Shown piece by piece: positions 12,524 through 22,800 of a stretch of 64,000 nt of DNA. Below the pieces are notes generated by a model. The model was not told where the DNA came from and did not search any database. It saw only the letters and a list, made by a program, of their open reading frames with translations. The translations under genes were made by a program, and so were the position numbers. Source of the stretch: Melampsora larici-populina 98AG31 (lineage: Eukaryota > Basidiomycota > Pucciniomycetes > Pucciniales > Melampsoraceae); assembly GCF_000204055.1 (NCBI RefSeq), contig NW_006768848.1:231636-295635 (forward strand), read 5' to 3'. Position 1 is the first letter of the stretch. The number at the start of each line of letters is the position of its first letter.

Positions 12524-14627
12524 ATGTGGAGGAAGTTGAAAACGAAAACATTCCTAACGAAGTACAGCTCGAACCACATGATTCAAGCGATAAGACAAGC
12601 AGAAGAGAGGAAGAAGGCTCAGGCTGAGAAAGAAAGAGAACAAGCGGAAGGAAGACAAAGACGAGCAGAATCGAGGATACCTTTAGCAAGCGGAAGTCAG
12701 AGCGCGGTACCGACAATGTCAATGGAGATGAGTGGGGTCCAACAGGTAGTGAACGATCCAGTAACGTCTAAAGAGATAATCCAGATCAAATCAGAGATGG
12801 CGGAGAAAAGTTTAGGAGATATTAGAGAAGAAGAAGGTCATCAAGAAGAGGAAGAGAGAGGGGTAGAGAGAGAAAGAGGAGAGAGGTCGATGACAGAAGA
12901 TTCGTCAGAAGGAGAGGTGGAGAAGAAAGAGAAGAAACGGAAGAGGAAGGCAAAAGAGAAGAAGAAGAGGAGGTCTTCATCAGCTTCCGAATCAGAAGGA
13001 ATAGGAGAGAAGGAAGGCAGGAAATAGGCTTTTGGATTGTTGATAGAGAAAGACCAAAGTAAGCATACCTTTTCGAAACCCTCAGACTGTTGAGCAGCTT
13101 GGCGCTCCAGAGTAGAACCGAACCCCACGCTCCAAAAGATTGTAGTAGCGAGGGGGGGAGAGAAGCTCCGCGGAACATGCGTAGATGCTGAAAAGCTCGA
13201 ATTCAGGGTGGAACTAATGAAGGATTCTTGTTCCAGATTTGGTTTGGATAGGTCCAGAGAGACAGGAGGGTCATTCAACAAGGACTCCCTCGAAACCTGT
13301 GAACAAGGCGAAGCCGGACTCGAGGCCTTTGATTGATCAACTTGCGGAGGCACTGGAGCTAGGTAGTGATGGGGAGTTGACGGAGTTGAGGAAGGAGTTT
13401 AGAGAGCAAGCAGAGGAAATCAGGTCGAGAGGAAAAGAAAAGAGAGAGGTGGAAGGAGGTAAAGGGAGGAGTAAGAAGGAGAAGAAAGGAAGGAAGGAGA
13501 GGAAGAGGGGGAAGAAATCTGAGAAGGGGAAGAGAAGTAGAAAATCGTCACCTTCATCTTCCAAGGAGGAATCCTCTTCGTCGTCAGAATCAGAACCTCC
13601 GAAGACACCAAAGAAATCAGCCGGTTTAGAAGGAGAAGACTCTTCAACGGAATCCGGATCTTCAGACTCGTCAGATGAAGAAACGGAATCAGAATCTGCG
13701 AAAGGAAAGGTGATCAAGAAGGAAAAACCGCTCACCTGGTCCTTCAAGAAAATTTCCAACTTCGACCTACCAGATTTACCCCCACAATAGGAGAAAAACT
13801 TCAGACGGATGAAGTACTATGTACCCATCACGGTGTTCACGTCGTCTTACATCGACGAGTACCATACGACATGCAAGACCAAATTAGGAAGGATACGTTG
13901 GGATGCACACATGGCATCGAGAGAGGAGTTGGAACGCCAGATGACGTATGGAGAATTTATGCTGGCTAGTGACTTAGAGTACCGGTATGCGAAAGAAAGA
14001 TATGATTATAAAGAGTACGCTCAATACGTGGAGAAGCACAAGGAAGTGGTGAGCATGTTGGCAAGAAAGCACAAGTGTTGGATGGTTGCGTTGAGGTATC
14101 ACCTGGCTGTGAGAGCAGTGACGTTCAGGGTGAGGACAGAAACGACTTATGAGAAAACGAAAGGAGGGAAGAAGAAGAAGAGAGGGGAAGAGGTGGTGTT
14201 ACCGGACGGCCTTCAAGAGGTAGCAGAAATGGAGGCGAGGTGGAACTGCCAAACAGCAGGTGATCTGATGTACCGGTGCAACCCGTACGCAGTAGGACAG
14301 CCAAAGCATGGCTGGAATTTCACGACTGGTCAAGAACATGAGCTAGAGAAAGCGTTTGGAGAGGACTTGGGCAGGTCAGGATGGAAGCAGAACCGGAGGC
14401 AGAGAGGTGGAAATCGTGGCCACGCCTCAAGTTGGGGGAAGTAAGAAGCACCGGTGGCGTCTACTTCGTCACAGGGGAACCACACTCAGACTCAATCGTA
14501 TGGCGGGAGGAAGAGTGTAGGGAAGGATTGGGTAGCGTTAGGGCAGCAGCATGCTAGCAGCCAAGCGTCGAACCAAGCGAAGAGTGGGAAGAAAGGACCG
14601 AAAGGCTACGGGAAAGGAGAGACGTAA
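12524..14627 (+). pseudogene. Gag-like ORF1 region of the YR retrotransposon
   Basis: There are two blocks. 12524-13027 encodes a basic, Glu/Lys-rich coiled-coil-like protein. From 13239 a single frame runs to 14627, interrupted by in-frame TAG at 13788-13790 and TAA at 14442-14444. The protein is highly charged at first (Lys/Glu/Ser-rich), then becomes a compact domain from about 13809 with aromatic-rich text such as MKYYVPITVF and CNPYAVGQPKHGWNF. It ends in a Gly/Gln/Ser/Lys-rich tail suitable for nucleic-acid binding. Position and composition suggest Gag. No zinc knuckle is seen. The stops may be C to T decay, readthrough or an unrecognised splice. How the first block joins the second is unresolved. 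Confidence 0.6.
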
Positions 14628-14905
14628 GTGTTCATGGAGAGATAGGAAAGTTAGAGAGACACTGCCTGACCTGATTCCTGGTTGTGGAACGAACGGTTGT
14701 GGTGGGTATTATGGAATTGGATGGGACGGTAATGGAATGGTGCGGGGGTTGGTACAATTTGACTTGGTCAATTGTTGGGATTGGTTTCTGGTACGATCTC
14801 TCCTCATGTAGTTGAAAAAAAAAAACTTTTGAAGGAGTTCTGAAATAAAGGAATTTGTGATTGTGAGAAACAGTTAGTGCCACGAGAGAGAACCGTGAGA
14901 CAAGA

Positions 14906-16774
14906 ATGACCCAAACTGAGTTATCAACGACAGACCTTCAACCAAAGAAGCGAGCTGAACCAGAGAGAGAGGTGAACGGGGAAGTCCCAAAGGCACTCTC
15001 ACGGACAGAGTTGTCAGACGAAGACGTGGAGTCGTCAGACAATGACGAAGAACCAATCCTACCGCTGAGCAAAAGGAAGACGTTCAAGGTCCCAGTAGAG
15101 GATGATTGGCCGGCACCGGTGGAGACGGCGATGAACGTTGCTGAGTGGGAGATTCTGATGCGTGAGGTAGGCCTCCAGGAGGATATCCCGTACATCGTGG
15201 ACGGATTCAAAGAAGGGTTTTGCCTGGGCATTCCCCAACACGAACTAGAAGGGATGAAGTGGTATACACCACCCAATCACGAATCCGCAGGAGATGTAAA
15301 GCAACAAATCGTCAATAATTTAGCTAAAGAAGTGAGAGAGGGAAGGATAATTGGACCGTTCACTCACGAGCAAGTGTATGAAAAGTTCAGTTTTTTTCGA
15401 ACCAACCCGTTGGGAAGTGCGATAAATGGCGACGGCTCGGTACGACTGATATATGACCTGTCATACCCAAGAAACAAACCGGAGACGCCATCAGTAAATT
15501 CATTTGTGGATAAGAAGAACTATGCCACGAACTGGGATGATTTTAAAAAAGTAGCGAAATTTTTCTGTGGGAACCCGGGAGAGTGGGAGATGGCCCTTTG
15601 TGACTGGGCGAAAGCTTATAGGCAACTAGGCCTACATCCATCGCAGAGACGGTTCTTGTGCATAATGGATTTCAAAGGAAGGATATACATTGATTTAGCG
15701 GTGGGGTTTGGAGGAGTGGCAAGTTGTGGGGTATTCGGAGGCCCGGCAGAGACCTGGAAAACAATCGTGAAAGTGTTGTTGAAAATCCCAGCCATCTTCC
15801 GCTGGGTAGATGATAATTTAATATTTAGGAGACCGGGAGATGACATACAACTGGAAGACGTAGTACACTTAAGTAATGGGTTAGGAGTCAAGACGAACAA
15901 AGAAAAGAACAAAAACTTCGCCACGGAGCAAAAATTCCTAGGTTTTGTGTGGAACGGGAAAGAACACTCAGTACGACTGCCTAAGGAGAAAATTGAAGAG
16001 AGGCTGACTCAAGTGATAGCCTATTTGGATGGAAGAAGAGATTGGAGCTTAGATCAGGTCGAAAAGTTTGTGGGACGCCTTGGCCACACGATACATATAG
16101 TACCGCATATGGCGGCGTACCTGTGTTCCTTCTACCGATGGATGAAGACGTGGAAGAATGAGAGGGCGAAAAGATTCACCCCAGAAGACGTTGTAGAAGA
16201 CCTGAAAGAGTGGAAAATTTGCCTCGAGACCTTCGAGGCGTGCACTTTAGTACCTAAAGGTGTCCCGGAAGAAGTAGACTGGGTGGGAGATGCATCGTCC
16301 TCATTCGGGATCGGTGTGTTGATAGGGTCGAAATGGGCGTGTTTCACTTGGGACAAAGAATGGTTGAATAAAGGCCTAACGGAAGGTAAGAGGAACATTG
16401 CTTGGGCGGAAACCGTCACGATTAGGCTAGGCTTGCTGGTTCTTGCAAAAGTGATGCCAGTAAGAGGGAAAATGTTTTGGGTGGATACAGATAATACCAC
16501 AACACAGTCAGCGATTAAGAAGAGGAAGTCTAAGGACGCAAGGGTAAATGAGGAGATGAAACAGATCCAGCGGTTACTCACAGTGCTAGGATGTAATATC
16601 AAGCAGAGGCGAGTAACGTCGAAGAACAATCTAGCGGACGGGTTGTCAAGGGGGATAGGAGCAGGTAGAGGGTGGAGCGACGAAGTGAGGATTGATGTCC
16701 CAGAAGACCTAAAAGGGCTGCTGTCACAAGTTTTGATCCCTGAACAGCAGACAACTCCACAGTTGGAGATATAG
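14906..16774 (+). CDS. Reverse transcriptase/RNase H (ORF2), 622 aa
   Basis: This is an uninterrupted ORF. After an acidic N-terminus the RT fingers appear (SVRLIYDLSYPRN, about residue 180). Motif A follows with catalytic Asp near residue 233 (CDWAKAYRQL), then motif B (FGGVASCGVFGG), and motif C as WVDDNLIF near 301, with VDD in place of the usual YxDD. The RNase H domain has all four acidic positions: VGDASSS (about 462), WAETVTI (about 502), VDTDNTTT (about 527) and NNLADGLSRG (about 577). The NxADxLSR ending is typical of DIRS-type RNase H. No protease or integrase domain is attached. All catalytic positions are kept, so this copy looks recent. Confidence 0.85.
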   Translation: MTQTELSTTDLQPKKRAEPEREVNGEVPKALSRTELSDEDVESSDNDEEPILPLSKRKTFKVPVEDDWPAPVETAMNVAEWEILMREVGLQEDIPYIVDGFKEGFCLGIPQHELEGMKWYTPPNHESAGDVKQQIVNNLAKEVREGRIIGPFTHEQVYEKFSFFRTNPLGSAINGDGSVRLIYDLSYPRNKPETPSVNSFVDKKNYATNWDDFKKVAKFFCGNPGEWEMALCDWAKAYRQLGLHPSQRRFLCIMDFKGRIYIDLAVGFGGVASCGVFGGPAETWKTIVKVLLKIPAIFRWVDDNLIFRRPGDDIQLEDVVHLSNGLGVKTNKEKNKNFATEQKFLGFVWNGKEHSVRLPKEKIEERLTQVIAYLDGRRDWSLDQVEKFVGRLGHTIHIVPHMAAYLCSFYRWMKTWKNERAKRFTPEDVVEDLKEWKICLETFEACTLVPKGVPEEVDWVGDASSSFGIGVLIGSKWACFTWDKEWLNKGLTEGKRNIAWAETVTIRLGLLVLAKVMPVRGKMFWVDTDNTTTQSAIKKRKSKDARVNEEMKQIQRLLTVLGCNIKQRRVTSKNNLADGLSRGIGAGRGWSDEVRIDVPEDLKGLLSQVLIPEQQTTPQLEI

Positions 16775-16935
16775 TTAGTAGTATGGTTCGACCGGTTACC
16801 TGTTATGAGTGTTTCCTCTATTTCGATTGTGTTTGTGAAATGAAATAAGAGTCTCCTTGTGTTTACGCGCCACCTGAGAGGTTAATTCTCCTAAGACACC
16901 ACGAGAAACCAAAGGCCGAGTCCCAATTTAAGAAG

Positions 16936-18054
16936 ATGGGGAGAAGCAATCGTTCACCAAGTCGCGAGATCAATTCAGACAACGAATTACGAAAGGCGAC
17001 GAAGCCGTTTGGGTGTTTTAAAAGTGACGCCTTAGGAGTAGATTCCTCAGAAGAAGACGAAGTGCAGAAGCACTTCCTGCGGGGGGCTTGGGTCGAAGGA
17101 ACCTTGAAACACTACAATTCAGGAATAGTCAAATTGTTGAGATTCACAGACGTGAAGAAAGTCGATCGAAACAAGCTACTCCCAATATCGGAGGAATTGG
17201 TCGAAAGATTTGTGGTTTGGACATTGAGGAAAGGGGAGCGATTAGCGGTGAACGACGAGTCGGTCAAGTCCACGACAATAGTTTCTTACTTATCGGGAAT
17301 CAAGGCTTGGCATATATTTCACAGGCAGAAATACCCACACGAATCGGACGTAGCTGTATCGAAGTTGTTGAAAGCAACAAGGATGGTGGAAATGAGATAT
17401 GCAGAAGTGGAAAGGAAGAGACCTCCGGTGATGATATCAGACCTGGTTCAGTTAGGTAGTGTGGGTGACATGAAGAAAGAGCTAGATATGGTAATGGTGA
17501 CGATTGCATTAGTGGCATTCTGGGGTACAGCGAGGTTGGGAGAGTTGGTGTCTGACGACCCAAAGAAAGACTTACCGAAGTGGGAGGACGTAGAATGGGG
17601 AGCCAACGGAGCGTACGCAAGAATTGCTTTACGGAACGCAAAGACTGCGAAACCCGGTGAACTTCAGTACATATTCCTGCAGAATCAGAAATCATGCTTA
17701 GATCCAGTGAGAGCCTTGCGGTTACTTTACAAATTCCGACCAAGGAAACCGACGGATCTGGTATTCGCGGTTGACGAGTATGGGGAAGAAGGTTTGGTGT
17801 TTAGGAAAGCAGGATTGATAAATGCGTATAGGAGGATCTGGAATAAAGGGAGACCGCAAAGCAAACAGTTACTTTACGGCCATTCATTCAGGATAGGGGG
17901 CGCTTCCCTGAGATGGAATCTGGGAGCGACAAGAGAAGAAGTAAAGAAATGTGGGAGATGGTCTTCAAACGCGTATAAAATATATCTACGCAAGTACGAT
18001 GATAGACAGCTGAAGAAGACAATAGAACTTTTACAAGAGTTGAAGCTGGAGTAA
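16936..18054 (+). CDS. Tyrosine recombinase (ORF3), 372 aa
   Basis: The ATG at 16936 lies 161 bp after ORF2. An N-terminal core-binding (SAM-like) domain covers about residues 40-160. The catalytic domain follows, with Arg in FWGTARLGEL (about 200), the HxxR box in YGHSFRIGGAS (His about 316, Arg about 319), the GRWSS turn (about 340) and candidate nucleophile tyrosines in AYKIYLRKY (347-354). In DIRS, Ngaro and Crypton elements this enzyme joins a circular cDNA to the target through short crossover sites. The ORF is unbroken. What sets it apart from a Crypton is the adjacent reverse transcriptase. Confidence 0.85.
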   Translation: MGRSNRSPSREINSDNELRKATKPFGCFKSDALGVDSSEEDEVQKHFLRGAWVEGTLKHYNSGIVKLLRFTDVKKVDRNKLLPISEELVERFVVWTLRKGERLAVNDESVKSTTIVSYLSGIKAWHIFHRQKYPHESDVAVSKLLKATRMVEMRYAEVERKRPPVMISDLVQLGSVGDMKKELDMVMVTIALVAFWGTARLGELVSDDPKKDLPKWEDVEWGANGAYARIALRNAKTAKPGELQYIFLQNQKSCLDPVRALRLLYKFRPRKPTDLVFAVDEYGEEGLVFRKAGLINAYRRIWNKGRPQSKQLLYGHSFRIGGASLRWNLGATREEVKKCGRWSSNAYKIYLRKYDDRQLKKTIELLQELKLE

Positions 18055-18604
18055 GAGATAAAATGAGAGGAAGGAGAAAGTACAAGGGGAGATAGATTCA
18101 GGAGGAAATAGAAATGAAGGTCATGCGTCCAAGATAAAGTTTGAAATGTATTTGCGATACAAGGATCGACAGAGGAACGCAGAAGATCTATTGAATGAAT
18201 TTCATTAACAGAGACAAGGTTAAAGGGGGAGGATCCACGGAGGTTGAGTTTGGGGAGTTTCGACTTCTCAGGCTCACGGCTCTGCCCTTCCGTGAGTAGC
18301 GGGGTTGAGAAGTCTATCTTCTCGGGTCTGTTCTCCCTTCGAGAGGGCAAGGAAAGTAGAGTCAAGACTATACTTCACATTTCCTTGCCCCCGAGACCAC
18401 CCCCAAACCACACCCAGTAGGATGCTGTCCAGGTACTTGCTAGGATGAGTATTCTACATGTGGTAGAACAAGCCGAGAGAGGCAAAGCTCCGATAGAGGA
18501 GCAGTACCACTTGTTCTGAAGAACATGAGAATACAGGGTACACTAAGGCACCAATCTTGTATCACGCGATACAAGAGATGGATATTATCTTTCTTGTAGT
18601 GTTA

Positions 18605-19374
18605 TCAAAGTAGGAGAAAGGTGATTAGGAACTTTAGTCGGATAACTACTTAGTTAAACGATCTGTAACGTCCTATGAATGGAAATGAAAGGAAAAAGGA
18701 ATAACAAGAAAGGGAAAAAGATCCGAACGATGATTGTTAGGTTAAAACTAAAGGAAAGTTATTGATAATATCGATAAGGATTTTTTCTAAAGTATAAGTT
18801 CTATTTCTTGTCAAACGGATAATTGTGGATTGGATTTCTAATTCTGAGTTTTTCGTGTAACAGAAAAAGGGATGAATTTAAAATTGGTAAGATAATTTTG
18901 TTAGGAAAAGATTGTCCCTTTTTTCTGTTCGAAAGAACATCAGTCATTAAATAGTCCAATTATTTTGGTCGGGCTTGATATCTAAAATGAACTAGTTGCT
19001 TTTTAGTTATTGGCGTGACCTGATCTGGTCCAGACCCTGATCAGGGTTGACACACTTCTAACTTAGTTACGCCTGGTTAGGATGGTGTTTTATTATTGAC
19101 CGTCCTGGCTTGCTATTAGATGGGTCCTTCTTAGTTAGGACTGATGGAGGGTCTATTGCTTATGTCGTGATCAAACAAAAGAGTGTCCTAATTATGTCGT
19201 TATGTAATTATGGTTTTTAACTTGTTGGGCTCTTGAAACTCGAGCTTGAGAGATGTGTTTAATATTTTATTATGTTTTAAATTATATACTTATAAGTGTG
19301 TTAGTGTTTTAGGGGGTGTCTTTGTTAATGCGGTAGGTAGTTATTTGCACAGCAAAAACTCCTTACAGTTGACA
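18605..19374 (+). repeat. Solo LTR (family 1), right piece
   Basis: It resumes the LTR after the TTA duplication and matches the second part of the 60494 copy (GAACTTTAGTCGGATA, AACGTCCT, CTTGAGAGATGTG). It ends AGTTGACA at 19374, the complement of the TGTCAACT start, followed by target duplication GGATC (19375-19379). It contains no coding region. Confidence 0.85.
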
Positions 19375-19575
19375 GGATCTCTGTGAGTGTTTTGCTTGCA
19401 CTGTATGATAGAATACTTTGCTAAAATTCTTGTAGGTCATGTATTCTAACACAGAAGAAGGTTTTTTGTTGGTCAATTTCAAATACTTGCACTCACCCAC
19501 CAATGTCAAGTATCTGGAAGATATGTGGATTGAGCCATACAAGCATAAGTTTGTCAAGCCATGAACCAACTCTGT
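19375..19575 (+). pseudogene. MULE transposase pseudogene, 3' part
   Basis: It continues the split transposase. In one frame, with an intervening stop, it reads KYLEDMWIEPYKHKFVKP and then TNSVCHV. This matches the region after the MULE catalytic core where an extended strand and a WLPLKEKFVxAWT-like motif normally lie. A stop (TGA) replaces the expected Trp codon after KP. A few bases at the 5' edge are the LTR target duplication. Confidence 0.65.
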
Positions 19576-19797
19576 CTGTCATGTTGAAGTGTTCAATTGA
19601 TGTGAGAAGAGAATTACAAGAAAGATATGATGTGGTATAAACAAGAACTAAGATATTAATATTATGTAAAGATTCATATTGAAATTAGTAACATTGAGCT
19701 AAGCAACATGGAAGTAGTTGAATGTCAAGATAAGAAGAGTTTGAGGAGTTGAGTTGACGGAAGATTTAGGTTTCATTCTTTTGCTTCCATTGTAGTA

Positions 19798-20386
19798 CAG
19801 TCAATTTCATAAAGGTTGAAATTGAGGCGTTTTCAAAATCAAGAGGTGGACCGTGCACCACCTGTGACAGGCATCAAATTTGCATGTGGAAATGTTGATA
19901 TGGACCACATAGCCCAGCTGAAACCAAAAAGACCTTTGGCACAGCTGGATGAATGCCCTCTACATGGGTGTGAATATACTGCAAAGATCACATTTTTGGG
20001 TTTGAGCCCCAGTGGCTTTTTTTAAGTCATCACACTTGTCAACATGTTTTTCCTGTTTGATTTGCTTGTTGTCATCAACTAAAAGAATGGAGAAACTACG
20101 CTGGTTTGGTTTGCTCACATCTGCTTCCATTGTCGCTTCTGGACAAAAACAGTGGGAAAAAATCATCACAGCAAGTCAAACACGGGAATCACCAACAAAG
20201 CTACACAGAGCATTCACGGCTTCCAACCTCTGCACCACCAGACAATAGAACCTTTGGGGTTGTTGAAGGTTTGCACACTGTATGTTATTTGATCTCACAA
20301 GTAATTTTGATACCTGTCACAGGTGGCACACGGACCATATCTTGATTTTGAAAACACCTTGATTTCAACCTTTATGGAATTGACTG
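19798..20386. mobile_element. Tc1/mariner-like miniature element (589 bp)
   Basis: Inverted ends of about 85 bp start CAGTCAATTTCATAAAGG and are flanked by TA (19796-19797, 20387-20388). The arms match with few differences. No transposase is encoded. The element appears inserted near the start of the LTR-like repeat whose body lies at 20389-20840. Confidence 0.8.
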
Positions 20387-20388
20387 TA

Positions 20389-20840
20389 TTTAAATCCCAA
20401 CAAGAGCTTTACAACACCTAAGAAGGGATAATCTAATAATGGGAATAGTAGAAGTTGCCTAAAGACTGGCTTCTTCAAAGAAACCAGCACAAGGGAACTT
20501 ACTGACCACTTTTTGATAACAGAGAAAAAGATGCTAGGCACCAGAGAAATGTTCTCAATTCTTTTAATAGTATTATTCCAGTTTTAAGCGCAAAAAACCA
20601 CAAAACAATATCAATTACTAGCAATACTGTTGTAAGTGTTATTCCCAAAGAGACTTATAGTCTTAAACACACATAGATAATTCTCTCCTTGCTTTGAAGG
20701 GGCGGATTCAAGTGAACTTAGTACAAATGTAGTAAATAAATGATGATTTATAACACTACAACAAAGGTATAAGATGCCAAAAGGGGAACAACAATCCCAA
20801 AATCATCCGTGAGTATATATATTGGTGTGTAACAACACAG
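20389..20840. repeat. LTR-like repeat family 2, copy 1
   Basis: It shares CAACAAGAGCTTTACA, GGGATAATCTA, AGAAGTTGCCT, TATTATTCC and AAAGGGGAACAA with 29003-29490 in the same order. Reading across the TA element, TGTAGTA before it and the text after it align with the start of copy 2, so the mariner-like element probably landed inside the repeat. The right end reads TAACAACA, consistent with a TGTTG start in copy 2. It has no coding content. Confidence 0.6.
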
Positions 20841-22635
20841 GGTCCAGATGTTACACTCACAACACGTTAGCAAAGCATTTTCCAAGATTGTGTCAAGATT
20901 GTTGTTTGTTTGGTGCCAGGCCGCACATTGCGCAGCTTTGGAAGGTGCTCTTTACACCTGGCTGAAGTTGAGCCAAGTCAATCAACAAATACTCAGTACA
21001 AGTAATACCTACATTAGGGTGGTTCAAGAAGGGCTTGTACAACCCTTTCTTAAAATTTAAGTTTGGTTTGGGAGCTTTAAATTATAAGTAAAATTTTATA
21101 TTTGTGGACCACCTTTAGAGATGGTCCACAGTTTTGCAATCACCCAAATGTTCTTAAAAATTTTAAATCTTGTTCCCGCAAATCAAAAAAAAATGTCGTG
21201 TATCAGGGACCAACAGGAAAAAAACAATTGCTTCCATGTTCCTGGATTGTACCGGTTTTTCATCAAAAAAAGTCAGCCGTTTTTTTCTTGCCGTTTTTTG
21301 AACCGTTCCCTCTTTCATTAACAAAATATTTTGTACATGATTTGTCCAAACACAGATATCAACCTTTGAAATCCCTTCAGCTCTTGGGTTGTCAACAAAT
21401 TCACTCCTTGTCATATCAAATAAGAAATCACACACACATTTGGATATCAGCTCATCACAAGGACCTGGCTCCAGGACTTCAATGGCAAAGTAATCACAGT
21501 CTCACATCAAAGCACCACCACTCAAGGTTTAAGTTTCCAGCAGGATACCTCATCTCACAAAAGGAATCGTTTTCAGAACTTTGATCAGGACTTTTCTTAG
21601 CAAAGAAATCACAGCATCATACCAAATTAACACGACACAAGGGTCAAGCTGCATCATATCAAGATTGGGACTTCATATCATCAACATCCCTTGGACCTCA
21701 TACGACGTCACATCATATGCGAGTCAGCCCCCAAAATCTTCTGACGAATACTTAAACCCCATTCATTCAAGCTCCCAAGTCGTCTCAAATCAATTCCAAT
21801 CTTTGACTTATCCAACCTCATTCCAATTGAAATTTTAACCTTCCATCTCCGTGCTGTTAAATTACTTTCTTTGTCAGTGTATTGATGTATCATACATGTT
21901 TCTCTTGTTGCGTCTGCAATGAGATAGAACAAAGCATTCTCTGTAAGCAAACCCTGAGACTTGCGCCAGTTTAGTGCAATATGAGAGATCAACATGAGCT
22001 CAGCGTTGTATACCCAGATCATATTTCTCAGTATGAGCTCTCACATCACATTTTCAACTTGTTTTTTTGCCTTGATCAACTTTTGAACTTGTCATCTCTT
22101 TGACTTGGTGTTCATTTTTTGGCATTCCGCGCTCGACTTTTTCTTACCTTGGCCATTTCTTTAAGTTGTCATGATTTTGACTTTGGAACTTGACTTGGGC
22201 ACCAAATAGTACGTCTTAGAAGTTCTCTCTAGGTCCATTTCCAAAGGAGTCCCAAGGGCATTGTATTGTTTTCCTAACACATGTATTGATTTCAATGTGT
22301 TTGTCCCACTATAGACATTGAACAGGAACACACGATTCTGAACAAAGAAATCAAACAGAAACACATATAGAACAACTGCAATGAAAATATCTGCAACAAT
22401 GTCAAATTGAGGATCAAAAGAGCAGAACACATAATATAAGAATTGTATGACAGAGAACAATAGCGATCAAAAAGATCAAACAAAAAAAGGAAGTCAAGAA
22501 TTGTACAAAAAAAAGGAAGAAAGGAATGTTACATATTAAACAAAAGATGATACAAGTCAAGAAACAGAATTGTACAAAAAGAGGAAGAAAGAAATGATAC
22601 ATAGATATTGAACATAAGATGATACAAGTCAAGAA
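20841..22635. other. Unassigned repetitive stretch
   Basis: Short ORFs in all frames show no recognisable protein. Purine-rich direct repeats occur at 22460-22630, where GATACAAGTCAAGAA and GGAAGAAA words recur with a spacing of about 70-80 bp. I see no gene. Confidence 0.4.
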
Positions 22636-22639
22636 GCAA

Positions 22640-22800
22640 TTGAAAGACCCCCATTTCCGTTGCTTCCAAGGTGCTCCAGAGTGATGGCCAATTGTTCATT
22701 GTCTGGAGGTTGTGGGTTGTTACTAGACAAGATGAATATGGTGTGTGATTGAATCATCTGGAGCAGGGCATGGAAACCTTCAGGAGAGGTCCGCATGGCC
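22640..22800 (-). pseudogene. PIF/Harbinger-type transposase fragment
   Basis: The minus strand encodes LAITLEHLGSNGNG preceded by a FILSSNNPQP stretch. The fragment at 30473-30745 has the same order and nearly the same words. In fungal PIF/Harbinger transposases this N-terminal helical region precedes the DDE_4 domain. No catalytic domain is present nearby. Confidence 0.5.

Larger units (their letters stand above)
12132..18583 (+). mobile_element. Tyrosine-recombinase retrotransposon (DIRS/Ngaro-like), about 6.45 kb
   Basis: It carries three coding blocks in one orientation: a gag-like region, a reverse transcriptase/RNase H ORF and a tyrosine recombinase ORF. There is no integrase and no aspartic protease that I can see. 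This order and the recombinase place it in the DIRS order. The apparent absence of a methyltransferase domain favours Ngaro-like. As expected for recombinase-mediated insertion, no target duplication is seen. Palindromic words near the left end (12170-12183), after the last ORF (18147-18161) and at the right end (18556-18575, CTTGTATCACGCGATACAAG) are candidate recombination sites. A hairpin of about 25-bp arms lies at about 12268-12334 in the 5' leader. I did not find clear split direct repeats. Confidence 0.75.
11334..18601. mobile_element. CACTA-like element, copy 2, carrying a nested retrotransposon
   Basis: The left end is CACTACACAAAATATAATA, and the right end read inward is CACTACAAGAAAGATAATA. 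Both are flanked by TTA (11331-11333 and 18602-18604). Without the insertion at about 12132-18583, the element is 798 + 18 = 816 bp, the same length as copy 1. The foldback arms run from about 11357 to 12131. An expected TIR stretch is broken between AGAAAAT (ending 12131) and ATTAT (from 18584). This explains why the right terminus sits 6.45 kb away. No CACTA transposase is encoded. Confidence 0.75.

Noticed and set aside
12822..13759. Long minus-strand ORFs rich in Ser/Leu/Phe
   Set aside because: They are antisense shadows of the purine-rich gag-like region; composition explains the lack of stops.
16132..16629. 165-codon minus-strand ORF
   Set aside because: It lies opposite the RNase H domain, whose catalytic motifs are clear on the plus strand.
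11029..19374. Full-length LTR retrotransposon with two LTRs
   Set aside because: The two edge pieces match different halves of the solo LTR, not the same sequence, so they are one LTR split by an insertion.
21010..21315. Possible foldback starting GGGTGGTTCAAGAAGGG
   Set aside because: The facing right end (GAACCGTTCCCT) matches too poorly and no target duplication is seen.
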